From the NCBI GenBank assembly GCA_036265915.1, contig DATAOC010000043.1:10910-74909 (forward strand): a DNA stretch of 64,000 nt, in the 5' to 3' direction. The position numbers and the translations under genes are program-made. The stretch's first letter is position 1. Each line of letters begins with the position of its first letter. Under the pieces are notes generated by a model that saw only the letters and a list, made by a program, of their open reading frames with translations, searched no databases and had not been told where the DNA came from. Origin of the DNA: AR12 sp036265915. Its GTDB lineage: Bacteria > Methylomirabilota > Methylomirabilia > Rokubacteriales > CSP1-6. Below are positions 31,552-39,963 of this stretch, piece after piece.

Positions 31552-33039
31552 TCACTCCGTCTGCGCGCGCAGCTCCTTCCTCAAGATTTTCCCGATCGGG
31601 CTCTTCGGCAGCGTCGGCACGAATCGGATGCGCTTGGGACACTTGTATCGCGCCAGGCGCTCCTCGCAGAACGCGATGATCGCCTGTGCGTCGGCGGCCA
31701 CGCCCGGCTTCAGCACGACGAACGCCATCACATCCTCGCCCATGAGCGCATCGCGCATGCCGACCACGGCCGCCTCCGCGATCTGCGGGTGCGCGAAGAG
31801 GACTTCCTCCACCTCGCGCGGATAGATATTGAAGCCACCGCGGATGATCAGATCCTTCTTCCGCTCCACGATGTAGAGAAAACCGTCGTCGTCGAGCCGT
31901 CCGACGTCACCGGTATGCAGCCAGCCGTTGCGCAGCGTCCGCGCCGTCTCCTCCGGCAGCCCGTAGTAGCCGAGCATCACGTTGCGGCCGCGGACGCAGA
32001 CCTCGCCGAGCTCGCCGCTGGCGACCTCGTGGTCGTCGTCGTCCATGATCGCCACCTGCACGCCGGGAATCGGCTGCCCCACCGAGCCGAGCTTGCGCAC
32101 GCCGGACAGCCGATGCGCCGACACGACGGGAGAGGCCTCGGTGAGGCCGTAGCCTTCGAGGAGACGGCCGCCGAACTTCTTCTCGAATGGCGGGACGATC
32201 TCGAGCGGTAGCGGTGCCGCGCCCGAGCCCCACGATTGCATCGAGGACGTGTCGTAACGCTGCGCGTCCGCATAGTGAAGCAGGTAGACGTACATGGTCG
32301 GCACGCCGGCCATCGACTGCACCCGGAAGCGCGCAATGGTGTCGAGCACCAGCTCGGGGGTGAACCAGCGGAGCAGCACGGCCTTGGTGCCGAGCAGGTT
32401 GCCGGCGTTCATCACGGTGAGCCCGTAGGAGTGCGACAGCGGCAGCACCGCCAGCGCCCAGGCCGTGCGATCCAGCTCGTACAGGCTGGCGGCGGCGCGC
32501 GCGTTCGACGCCAGGTTGTCGTGCGAGAGCGCGACGCCCTTCGGGCGCCCCGTCGTTCCCGACGTGTACAGGATGACGGCAAGGTCCGTGTCGGCACGGT
32601 CGACGATCGGCTCGACGGCGCTGCCGTCGTCGCGCACGAGGTCGTGCCAGTCGAGGCCGCCGGCCGCGCCGCCGAGCACGACGACGGTGCCCGGCCAGCC
32701 GGCGAGCTTGCCGCTCAGCTCGGGCGACGTGATCGCGACCTTGGCCGCGGAGTCGGCGAGGATGTGGCGCACCTCGTCGGCGCTGAGCAGGAACACGACC
32801 GGCACGATGACGGCGCCGAGACGCAGGATGCCACCGTAGGCCTGCAGCACCTCCGGACAGTTCGGCAGCAGCACCATCACGCGATCGCCGGCGCCGACGC
32901 CGAGCCGTGCGAGCGCGGCCGCGACGCGCGCGGCCGCGCGCTGCTGCTCGACGTTCGTGTAGTCCCGTCCCTCGAAGTGCAGTGAGACGTACTCGCCGAA
33001 CTCGCGGACGTTCGCCTCGCCGAGCGTCGCCAGATTCAT
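31552..33039 (-). CDS. Acyl-CoA synthetase (AMP-forming), FadD-like
   Basis: A 495-residue ANL-family ligase. The P-loop is LYTSGTTGRPKG; further blocks are GYGLTEASPV, the hinge GWLHTGDVGRLDDDG, and YIVERKKDLIIRGGFNIYP, and the catalytic lysine is near the end in PKSPIGKILRKEL. It activates a carboxylic acid to an acyl-CoA; chain length is uncertain, though length and motifs suit medium/long-chain FadD. ATG 33039 is chosen over an in-frame start 24 nt upstream; TATCAT lies 8 nt before it with no ribosome site. Confidence 0.88.
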   Translation of the reverse strand: MNLATLGEANVREFGEYVSLHFEGRDYTNVEQQRAAARVAAALARLGVGAGDRVMVLLPNCPEVLQAYGGILRLGAVIVPVVFLLSADEVRHILADSAAKVAITSPELSGKLAGWPGTVVVLGGAAGGLDWHDLVRDDGSAVEPIVDRADTDLAVILYTSGTTGRPKGVALSHDNLASNARAAASLYELDRTAWALAVLPLSHSYGLTVMNAGNLLGTKAVLLRWFTPELVLDTIARFRVQSMAGVPTMYVYLLHYADAQRYDTSSMQSWGSGAAPLPLEIVPPFEKKFGGRLLEGYGLTEASPVVSAHRLSGVRKLGSVGQPIPGVQVAIMDDDDHEVASGELGEVCVRGRNVMLGYYGLPEETARTLRNGWLHTGDVGRLDDDGFLYIVERKKDLIIRGGFNIYPREVEEVLFAHPQIAEAAVVGMRDALMGEDVMAFVVLKPGVAADAQAIIAFCEERLARYKCPKRIRFVPTLPKSPIGKILRKELRAQTE

Positions 33040-33109
33040 GCGCGCGGATGATAGCACCCGCACGCGCGGCCGGCGGACGCCCGCTATCGCGTGGTAGGAT
33101 CACGCGGCG

Positions 33110-34690
33110 ATGCTGCGGTCACGCTTGGCCGTGAAGATCGAGCTGCTCATCATCGTCGTCCTCGTGATCGGCTTCGGCATCTCGACCATCGTCACCATCC
33201 AGCGCGAGGCGAATCTGCTCGTCGAGCAGAACATGCTGGCGGCGCGGCGGCTGACCGCCGCTCTGGTCGCGTCCATCGAGGGCGCCATGCTGCAGGAGCG
33301 GCCCGACGTGACGCGGACGGTGATCCAGGAGCTCAAGCAGAACTCGCCGGTCGAGGAGTTCGGCGTCTACCGGCGCACCGGCGTCGAGGCGTTCACCGAC
33401 CTCACCACCGCCATGGAGGTCGACAAGAACGCGGGGCTGGCGCCCGACGTCATGCGCAACATCACGAAGATGGCGCGGCCGGCGGGCCCGCCGCTGTCCG
33501 GACCGATGTTCACGCGCGCCGTCGAGACGCTCACCACCCAGGAGTCGCTGGAGACCCGCGCCGACGGTCGCTTCTTCACACTGCACACGCCCATCCAGAA
33601 CCAGGAGCGGTGTCAGGGCTGCCACGGCACCGATCACAAGGTGCGCGCGGTGGTGCGGGTCGCCGCCTCGATGGAGCCCGTGTTCGCCGAGCTCGCGCGG
33701 CAGCGCAACCGCCAGCTCGGGATCGGCGCGATGACCATTGTCGTCGCCGGCGGGCTCCTGGCGCTCGCGATGCGGCACGTCGTGCTGCGCCCGGTCGCGC
33801 AGCTGTCCCGCGCCGCCCGCGACGTCGGGCAGGGAAACTTCCACGCGCGGGTGCCGTCCATCGGTCGCGATGAGCTCGGACAGCTCGGCGCCGCCTTCAA
33901 TGACATGACGGGCCGGCTGGCGCAGGCGTACACGGATCTCGAGAGCAAGAACACGGACCTGACCACCGCGCTCCAGGAGCTGAAGGAGTCGCGCCAGAAG
34001 CTCGAGCTGCTGGAGCAGCTCAAGGGCGAGCTCTCGAAGTTCGTGCCCGACGCCGTGAAGAAGCTGCTGGAGGAGAACCCGAACGCCACCGAGCTGGAGA
34101 AGAAGACGGTCGACGTCTCCGTGCTCTTCCTCGACATCACCGGCTATACGCGACTCTCCGAGCAGATGGAGCCGAAGCGGCTCAACCAGCTCGTGCAGAC
34201 GTACTTCTCGTCGTTCCTGGAGATCATCCAGGCGCACCATGGCGACATCAACGAGACGGCGGGCGACGGGCTGATGGTGATCTTCCAGGCCCAGCGCGGC
34301 GGTCCCGATCACGCGCTCAACGCGACGCGAGCCGCGTTCGCGATTCGCCAGCGCACGGGCGCGCTCAACGAGGAGTACGGCGGCATGTTTCCGGCCGTGC
34401 AGCTGCACATGGGCATCAACACCGGCGAGGCGCTGGTGGGCGCCACCAAGCTCGCCGGCGCCGCCGGCCAGCGGTGGACGTTCACCGCCACCGGTCCCAC
34501 CACCAACCTGGCCGCGCGCTTCGCCGGTGCCGCGCAAGGCGACGAAATCGTCGTCGGACCCACGACGGCGCAGCGCATCCGCACGCAGTTCGTCCTCGAG
34601 AGCGCGGGCGAGCGGACGTTCAAGAACGTGTCGCAGCCCATCCGCGTGTTCCGCGTGATCCCGCCCGGGGTGTACGAGAAGATCGTCTGA
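33110..34690 (+). CDS. Membrane class III adenylate/guanylate cyclase with periplasmic c-type haem motif and HAMP domain
   Basis: A 526-residue sensor. First membrane span at about 9-29, periplasmic region to about 200, second span about 203-224, HAMP about 225-275, coiled coil about 276-310, cyclase domain about 330-505. The periplasmic part ends with RCQGCHGTD: Cys168 and Cys171 with His172 form a c-type haem attachment motif. The cyclase keeps both metal Asp residues (LFLDITG, Asp342, and AGDGLMVIF). It probably senses redox state or a gas and changes cyclic nucleotide output. No ribosome site; TAGGAT ends 9 nt before the ATG. The DUF72 gene overlaps its stop. Confidence 0.87.
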   Translation: MLRSRLAVKIELLIIVVLVIGFGISTIVTIQREANLLVEQNMLAARRLTAALVASIEGAMLQERPDVTRTVIQELKQNSPVEEFGVYRRTGVEAFTDLTTAMEVDKNAGLAPDVMRNITKMARPAGPPLSGPMFTRAVETLTTQESLETRADGRFFTLHTPIQNQERCQGCHGTDHKVRAVVRVAASMEPVFAELARQRNRQLGIGAMTIVVAGGLLALAMRHVVLRPVAQLSRAARDVGQGNFHARVPSIGRDELGQLGAAFNDMTGRLAQAYTDLESKNTDLTTALQELKESRQKLELLEQLKGELSKFVPDAVKKLLEENPNATELEKKTVDVSVLFLDITGYTRLSEQMEPKRLNQLVQTYFSSFLEIIQAHHGDINETAGDGLMVIFQAQRGGPDHALNATRAAFAIRQRTGALNEEYGGMFPAVQLHMGINTGEALVGATKLAGAAGQRWTFTATGPTTNLAARFAGAAQGDEIVVGPTTAQRIRTQFVLESAGERTFKNVSQPIRVFRVIPPGVYEKIV

Positions 34691-35643
34691 GCCGCGGACG
34701 CATCCGGGTCGGGATCAGCTCGTGGGCCGATCAGGCGCTCATCGAGAGCGGCGCGTTCTACCCGCGCAAGTCCATGTCGGCCGAGGCGCGGCTCCGCTAC
34801 TACGCCGAGTTCTTCGACGTGGTCGAGGTCAACTCGTCGTACTACGCCATCCCCGACGTCGTCACCGTCGCGCGCTGGGTGGCGCGCACGCCGCCCGACT
34901 TCGTGTTCCACGTGAAGGCGTACGCGCTGATGACGGGTCACAACCCGCGCCCGCAGTCGCTGCCCGCCGACGTGCAGCGCCTGCTGCCCGCGACCGTGCG
35001 GCACACCCGCCGCGGCGAGGTCGAGGCGGCCGAGTTCCCGGCGGAGGCGCTGGACGCCGCCTTCGCCCTGTTCCGCGCGGCGCTGGCGCCGCTGCTCGAG
35101 GCCGGCAAGCTCGGCTACGTGCTCTTCCAGTTCGCGCCGTGGGTGCGCTTCGACCGCGCGTGGCTCGAGTACGTCGCCTCACTGCCCGCGCGCCTGCCGG
35201 GCATGCGGCCGGCCGTCGAGTTCCGGCATCGCTCGTGGCTGCCCGAGCACGGGCCCGACACGCTCGCCGCGCTGCGCGCCGCGCGGGTGTCAAACGTCGC
35301 CGTCGACGGGCCCGTGGACGCGGGCGCGATCCCGCGCGTCGCGGAGGTCACGGCGCCGCTGGCGGTGTTCCGGCTGCACGGCCGCAACGGCGCGGGCTGG
35401 GCGCGTCAGCTGCACGGCGGGGAGCCGGCCGTGCGCGAGAAGTACGACTATCTCTACACGGAGACCGAGCTCGAGGCGCTGCTGCCGGAGATCGAGGGAG
35501 CGGCCGACGAAGCGGCCGAGGTGCACGTCTCGTTCAACAACAACAATCGCGACTATCCCGTCCGCAACGCGCGGATGCTGAGGCGACTGCTCGGGCAGGC
35601 CGAGCGCGCGCCCCATTCCTTGCCAGGAGACCTCTTCGCTTGA
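34687..35643 (+). CDS. DUF72 domain-containing protein (second copy), probable CTG start
   Basis: About 318 residues, a shorter paralogue of the protein at 11222: RVGISSWADQALIESGAFYP, VVEVNSSYYAIPD, FVFHVKAYALMTGH, AVEFRHRSW and FNNNNRDYPV. No ATG, GTG or TTG exists in frame between the cyclase gene and the domain start, so I place the start at the CTG overlapping the cyclase stop (CTGA). That would be translational coupling with a rare start codon; an upstream start inside the cyclase gene or a base error is the alternative. Function unknown. Confidence 0.75.
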   Translation: MSRGRIRVGISSWADQALIESGAFYPRKSMSAEARLRYYAEFFDVVEVNSSYYAIPDVVTVARWVARTPPDFVFHVKAYALMTGHNPRPQSLPADVQRLLPATVRHTRRGEVEAAEFPAEALDAAFALFRAALAPLLEAGKLGYVLFQFAPWVRFDRAWLEYVASLPARLPGMRPAVEFRHRSWLPEHGPDTLAALRAARVSNVAVDGPVDAGAIPRVAEVTAPLAVFRLHGRNGAGWARQLHGGEPAVREKYDYLYTETELEALLPEIEGAADEAAEVHVSFNNNNRDYPVRNARMLRRLLGQAERAPHSLPGDLFA

Positions 35644-35656
35644 GATAGTGGCGGGG

Positions 35657-36676
35657 ATGGCCATCTCCGCACCACCGATTCCGCGTGTCGAGCTCGCGTA
35701 CGCGCCCACACCGCTGCTGAAGCTGGAGCGACTCTCCGCCGAGATCGGCGTGGAGCTGTGGGTGAAGCGCGACGATCTCACCGGCCTGCTGGAGACGGGC
35801 AACAAGATCCGGAAGCTGGAGTTCCTCGTCGGCGAGGCGCTCGCGCAGAACGCGGACACACTGATCACGTGTGGCACGCTGCAGTCGAACTGCTGTCGCT
35901 GCGTGGCGGCCGTGTCCGCCCGGCTCGGCCTTCGCGCGGTGCTCGCGCTCAAGGGCGCGCGGCCCGCGGAGTACGACGGCAACCTCCTGCTCGACCGCCT
36001 GCTCGGCGCCGACGTGCGGTACTGCACCGACACCGAGTGGGCGAAGATCGACGAGGTCATGCAGGACCTGGCCGCGCGGGAGCGCGCGGCCGGCCGCGTG
36101 CCGTACATCATCCCCGAGAGCGGGGCCACGGTGGTCGGCGCGCTCGGCTACCTGGCGTGCGGGCAGGAGCTGGCCCAGCAGGTACGCCACGGCGCGCCCG
36201 ACTTCGACACGATCGTCATCACGGCGTTCAGCGGCGGCAGCCAGGCCGGACTGCTCATGGCGCGGCAGCTCGCCGGCCTCCGCGGCGACATCGTCAGCGT
36301 GCCGATCGCCTGGCCGGGCGCGGCGGTGCGCGAATACGTGGTCGACGTGATCGCGCGCGCGCGAAGCCGCTACGGCCTGCCGGTGGATGTGCCGCGTGAC
36401 GTGCGCATTCTCGACGGCTACCAGGGGGCCGGGCGGGCCGAGATCCGGCGCGAGGAGCTCGACGTGGTGTTGAAGCTGGCGCGCCTCGAGGGTCTGGTGC
36501 TCGATCCGGTCTACACCGCGAAGGCCTTTGCGGGGTTGCTCGACACGCTGAAGCGCGATCGAGCCGCGCTCGGGCGGCGCGTCTGCTTCGTGCACACGGG
36601 CGGCGTGTTCAGCGTCTTCCCGTTCCGCAGCGCGCTCAGCCGACTCAGCGACGGAGACGGTCTGGTAAACTCGTAG
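35657..36676 (+). CDS. D-cysteine desulfhydrase/ACC deaminase-family PLP enzyme
   Basis: A 339-residue fold-type II PLP enzyme. The cofactor lysine is Lys50 in TGNKIRKLEF, after VKRDDLTG; the later TCGTLQSNCCR and HTGGVFSVFPF blocks complete the signature. Members split D-cysteine to sulfide, pyruvate and ammonia, or deaminate 1-aminocyclopropane-1-carboxylate; the two cannot be told apart here. ATG 35657 is used; a GTG 9 nt upstream is also in frame. GATAGT lies 7 nt before the ATG. Confidence 0.85.
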   Translation: MAISAPPIPRVELAYAPTPLLKLERLSAEIGVELWVKRDDLTGLLETGNKIRKLEFLVGEALAQNADTLITCGTLQSNCCRCVAAVSARLGLRAVLALKGARPAEYDGNLLLDRLLGADVRYCTDTEWAKIDEVMQDLAARERAAGRVPYIIPESGATVVGALGYLACGQELAQQVRHGAPDFDTIVITAFSGGSQAGLLMARQLAGLRGDIVSVPIAWPGAAVREYVVDVIARARSRYGLPVDVPRDVRILDGYQGAGRAEIRREELDVVLKLARLEGLVLDPVYTAKAFAGLLDTLKRDRAALGRRVCFVHTGGVFSVFPFRSALSRLSDGDGLVNS

Positions 36677-36680
36677 TCCC

Positions 36681-37532
36681 ATGCCTGAGATCCGGCTCCG
36701 GGGCGGAGAAGTCGACGGGCTGTCGCTCAACTATCTCGTCGAAGGCCGCGGACCGGCCGTCGTGCTGCTGCACGGGCTCGGCGGGTTCGCACGCTCCTGG
36801 CGCCACAACATCGCCCCGCTCGCCTCGCGCGCCACCGTCTACGCGCTCGATCTGCCGGGCTTCGGACGCTCGGCGAAGCCGCGCGCCGCCTACGGTCTGA
36901 CGTACTTCGCGCGGGCGCTGCACGCCTTCCTCGACGGGCTCGGCATCGCACATGCGTCGCTGGTCGGACACTCCCTCGGCGGCGCGGTGGCCGTGACCTA
37001 CGCCCTCACGCATCCCTCGCGCGTCGAGCGCCTCGCCCTCCTCGGAGCCGTGGTGCCGGGCTCCAGCTGGCGGTTGACGTGGCGGCATCGCGTCGTGTCG
37101 ACCTTCGGCCTCGGCGAGCTCATCGCGCTGTGCGGCTGCACGCCGCTGTACCGGGCGGCGATCGCGGGCTGCTTTCACGCTCCCGACCCCGCCGAGGTGG
37201 ACTTTCTCGTCTCGGACGACTATCGGGTTCGCACGTGCGCGGCCGCCCGCGCCGCGTGGCTCGCTGCCACGCGTGCGCTCCGCGTCGACCTCGTCGAGCG
37301 GCGCGCGGACTATCGCCGCGCCATCGCCACCCTGGACCTTCCCGTCCTGCTCGTTCACGGCCGCCAGGACCCGGCCGTGGCCCCGGCGCACTGCGCGGAA
37401 GCGGCCGACGGCTTCGCGCGAGTGCGGGTACGCTGGCTCGACGCGTGCGGCCATTTCCCGCACATCGAGCACGCGCAGGTGGTCAACGCCTGGCTCGACG
37501 AGTTCCTCGTCGGCCGCCCGGCACCGCGCTGA
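36681..37532 (+). CDS. Alpha/beta hydrolase (serine type)
   Basis: A 283-residue hydrolase. Oxyanion motif LLHGLGGFARSW, DLPGFGRSAKP, nucleophile Ser in VGHSLGGAVA, acid Asp in HGRQDPAVAP and base His in ACGHFPHIEH. This is an esterase/lipase or C-C hydrolase of the MhpC/BphD kind, with no distinguishing lid. TAAACT ends 9 nt before the ATG and no ribosome site is seen. The rhodanese gene follows 11 nt later. Confidence 0.85.
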   Translation: MPEIRLRGGEVDGLSLNYLVEGRGPAVVLLHGLGGFARSWRHNIAPLASRATVYALDLPGFGRSAKPRAAYGLTYFARALHAFLDGLGIAHASLVGHSLGGAVAVTYALTHPSRVERLALLGAVVPGSSWRLTWRHRVVSTFGLGELIALCGCTPLYRAAIAGCFHAPDPAEVDFLVSDDYRVRTCAAARAAWLAATRALRVDLVERRADYRRAIATLDLPVLLVHGRQDPAVAPAHCAEAADGFARVRVRWLDACGHFPHIEHAQVVNAWLDEFLVGRPAPR

Positions 37533-37543
37533 GCGCGTCGCCG

Positions 37544-37864
37544 ATGGCCGAGATCACGCCCCAGGAGCTGAAGGCGCGGCTGGATCGCAATGACCGGCCG
37601 CTGCTGCTCGACGTGCGGCAGGACTGGGAGACGAAGCTCTGCCGCCTCGACAATGCCGTGCACATCCCCATCGAGGAGATCGAGGTCCGCACCGCCGAGC
37701 TCGACCCGCGCGACGAGATCGTCGTCTACTGCCACCAGGGCGTGCGCAGCGCGGCGGTCGCCCAGTATCTCCGCGAGCAGCACGGCTTCACGAACGTCAA
37801 GAACCTCGCCGGCGGCCTCGACCTCTGGGCGCGCACCGTCGACCCCTCCATGCGCCGATACTGA
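37544..37864 (+). CDS. Single-domain rhodanese-like protein
   Basis: A 106-residue rhodanese. The catalytic loop is VVYCHQGVRSA (C-x-x-G-x-R-S), preceded by LLLDVRQDWE and HIPIEEI. It transfers sulfane sulfur to an acceptor, or serves as a sulfur carrier. The nearby PLP desulfhydrase-like enzyme (35657) could supply sulfur, but the link is inferred. Its stop overlaps the next start by one base (TGATG). Confidence 0.88.
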   Translation: MAEITPQELKARLDRNDRPLLLDVRQDWETKLCRLDNAVHIPIEEIEVRTAELDPRDEIVVYCHQGVRSAAVAQYLREQHGFTNVKNLAGGLDLWARTVDPSMRRY

Positions 37865-38643
37865 TGGCCGACGGCCGTGTGCGCGTCGAGCGAGTGCACG
37901 GCGACGTGGTCCGCTGCACCCTCGACCGCCCGCCGCTGAACCTGCTCGAGCCCGGCATCATCGCGGCCCTGCGCGACGCCTTCGACGCGCTCGCGCGTGA
38001 TGCCTCCGTGCGGGCGGCCGTCGTGACCGGCGCCGGCCGCGCGTTCACGGCCGGCATGGACGTGCACGTCCTGCGTGACCTCGACGTGCCCTCGGCGAAG
38101 ACGCTGATCAGCGGCCTCGCGGCCGCCATCGACGCCGTGCATCGTGCCCCGTTCCCCGTCATCGCGGCCGTGAACGGCGCGTGTCTCGGCGCGGGCTTCG
38201 AGCTGGCGCTCGCGTGCGATCTGCGACTGTCGGCGTCGAGCGCGGTCTTCGGCCTGCCGGAGGTGCGGGTCGGCGTGCCGTCCGTCATCCAGGCCGCGCT
38301 GCTGCCTCCGCTCATCGGACCCGGCCGCGCCGCCGAGATCCTCCTGCTCGGAACGCCAGTGACCGCGCCCCAGGCGCTCGAGTGGGGCCTGGTGAATCGC
38401 GTGGTCGACGCCGGCGCGCTGCCGGCCGCGGTGGACGAGCTGCTCGACGCGCTGAGCCGCTGTGCCCCGGGCGCGCTGCGGCTGCAGAAGGAGCTCATGA
38501 TCCGGTGGCGCGAGACCGACCTGCCGTCCGCTGTCCAGGCCGGCGTCAACGCGTTCGCGACCGCCTACGCGACGTCCGAGCCGCGCGAGGGTGCGGAGGC
38601 GTTCCTGGCCAAGCGGGCGCCGCGCTTCGGACCGCGCGCGTGA
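37864..38643 (+). CDS. Enoyl-CoA hydratase/isomerase family protein
   Basis: A 259-residue crotonase. The oxyanion-hole segments are GRAFTAGMDVHVL and ACLGAGFELALACDLRLS. In the second segment Gly stands where hydratases keep the first Glu, and Glu174-like positions are not clearly conserved (VRVGVPS), so it may be an isomerase or another crotonase activity. It is coupled to both neighbours through 1- and 4-nt overlaps. Confidence 0.85.
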   Translation: MADGRVRVERVHGDVVRCTLDRPPLNLLEPGIIAALRDAFDALARDASVRAAVVTGAGRAFTAGMDVHVLRDLDVPSAKTLISGLAAAIDAVHRAPFPVIAAVNGACLGAGFELALACDLRLSASSAVFGLPEVRVGVPSVIQAALLPPLIGPGRAAEILLLGTPVTAPQALEWGLVNRVVDAGALPAAVDELLDALSRCAPGALRLQKELMIRWRETDLPSAVQAGVNAFATAYATSEPREGAEAFLAKRAPRFGPRA

Positions 38644-39386
38644 GCGTGCGCGCGATCACGCTCGATTTCTGGGGCACCCTGCTTCTCGATCCACCATCGA
38701 GCGACAACCGTTACAAGGCGCGGCGAATGCGCGACTTCGAGAACATCCTGGCCGGCGCCGGCGTCAGGGTCACCGGCCTGGCTCTCGACCGCGCGTACGA
38801 GGCGTCCGCCGTCTATCTGTCGCGGATCTGGGGCCGATACAAGGACGTGCCCGTCGTCGATCACGTCCGCACAATACTCGGCGGCGTCGAGACCGCGTTG
38901 CCGGGGCGCGTGCCGCCCGACGTGCTCGCCGCCCTGGTCGACGCCTACTCGCGGCCGGCTCTCATCGTGCCGCCTGCCCTGGACGCCGGCGCGCCGAAGG
39001 CGCTGACCGCGCTGCGCGAGGAAGGCTACACGCTGGCACTCGTGTCGAACACCATGCGCACGCCCGGGACCACCCTGCGCCAGCTGCTGGAGCGCTTCGG
39101 GCTGCTGCGCCTGTTCGCGCACACGGTGTTCTCGGACGAAGTGGGCATCCGCAAGCCGGATCCGGCCATATTCCGGGGCGCGCTCGACGCCGTCGGGGCT
39201 GACGCTGCGACGGCGATTCACGTGGGTGACGACGGGCTGCTCGATGTCGGCGGCGCCCGGGCGGCCGGCATGCGGGTCATCCAGGTCACGAATGCCGCCC
39301 TCAACTCGCTCGGCGGCCGGCGCCCCGACGCCGTCATCCCGAGCCTGATCGGCCTGCCGGACGCCGTCGCGCAGCTCGATCGCTGA
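38640..39386 (+). CDS. HAD-superfamily hydrolase
   Basis: A 248-residue HAD protein. Motif I is ITLDFWGTLL, where the first Asp is the nucleophile and the usual second Asp is replaced by Trp-Gly, motif II is VSNTMR, motif III Lys in GIRKPDPAIF and motif IV HVGDDGLLDVGGA. The second acid missing from motif I (DxD is absent) resembles haloacid dehalogenase-like members. GTG start overlapping the previous stop (GTGA). Confidence 0.85.
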   Translation: MSVRAITLDFWGTLLLDPPSSDNRYKARRMRDFENILAGAGVRVTGLALDRAYEASAVYLSRIWGRYKDVPVVDHVRTILGGVETALPGRVPPDVLAALVDAYSRPALIVPPALDAGAPKALTALREEGYTLALVSNTMRTPGTTLRQLLERFGLLRLFAHTVFSDEVGIRKPDPAIFRGALDAVGADAATAIHVGDDGLLDVGGARAAGMRVIQVTNAALNSLGGRRPDAVIPSLIGLPDAVAQLDR

Positions 39387-39476
39387 GCCGCGTCGCGGTA
39401 GCCCCCCGCGCATCGGGTGGCGGACACACGAACGCCGCCGGGATGGACCGACGGCGCCCGCGACAGCAAACGTAAT

Positions 39477-39737
39477 TTAGCGGCGGCGCAGAATACGGGC
39501 CCCGAGCAGACCCAGGCCGACTGCCAGAGCCGAGAGCGGCTCCGCGGCACTGTACGTGTACGTGCCCGTGCACTTGCCGCCGGAGCACTGACCGGCGAAC
39601 GTGCCACGGTCGAACGTCCCGGAGACTGCGCCAGTGCTTGACGCCGTCCCGTGACCACGGCCGCCGCCCATCGCATATGCGGGCGCGGCGGAGAGCGCCA
39701 CGGCGATACCCGTCACAGCCAAGAGCTTGAGGAACAT
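39477..39737 (-). CDS. Small exported protein with PEP-CTERM-like sorting tail
   Basis: An 86-residue protein with a signal peptide (residues 1-22, PAYA), a Gly/Ser/Thr-rich low-complexity middle with one Cys pair (QCSGGKC), and a C-terminal AEPLSALAVGLGLLGARILRRR. The tail follows the PEP-CTERM plan (E-P, one span, Arg cluster), with Ala for the first Pro. Such proteins are processed by an exosortase and linked to extracellular polymer formation; no exosortase is in the window. AAGGAGGT precedes the ATG. A near sigma-54 promoter lies upstream. Confidence 0.75.
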   Translation of the reverse strand: MFLKLLAVTGIAVALSAAPAYAMGGGRGHGTASSTGAVSGTFDRGTFAGQCSGGKCTGTYTYSAAEPLSALAVGLGLLGARILRRR

Positions 39738-39771
39738 GGGTTAGACCTCCTTTCCTGGGTGGCTGCAATAC

Positions 39772-39786
39772 TCAAGGGTCGTGCCG
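39772..39786 (-). promoter_or_regulatory. Imperfect sigma-54 type promoter of the PEP-CTERM-like gene
   Basis: Minus strand CGGCAC-N5-TTGA. The GGCACG block and TTG agree with the RpoN consensus, but the invariant C of the -12 GC is A. It lies about 35 nt before the ATG. Confidence 0.35.
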
Positions 39787-39814
39787 AACCCTAACTATTT
39801 GGAATCCCTAGACC

Positions 39815-39858
39815 TGTAACACTCACGCATCACGGGGCTAGGCATTGAAGCCGTTACA
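39815..39858. promoter_or_regulatory. Widely spaced inverted repeat upstream of the PEP-CTERM-like gene
   Basis: TGTAAC (39815-39820) and GTTACA (39853-39858), perfect 6-bp arms 32 bp apart, 30-85 bp upstream of the putative sigma-54 promoter. It could be an activator site; it also lies upstream of the apt promoter. Confidence 0.3.
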
Positions 39859-39927
39859 ACATGCACTGCGATGCACGCCGACCCCGCGAAAGTGCGTACT
39901 TTAGCGTGCGCGCGCGCCCGGCGCGCC

Positions 39928-39957
39928 TTGTGCGCCGCGGCACACGTCCTTTACTAT
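39928..39957 (+). promoter_or_regulatory. Sigma-70 promoter of apt, leaderless
   Basis: TTGTGC (39928-39933), 18 bp, TACTAT (39952-39957), then only 6 nt to the GTG start at 39964. Transcription would begin at or next to the start codon. Confidence 0.6.
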
Positions 39958-39963
39958 GGCCAC

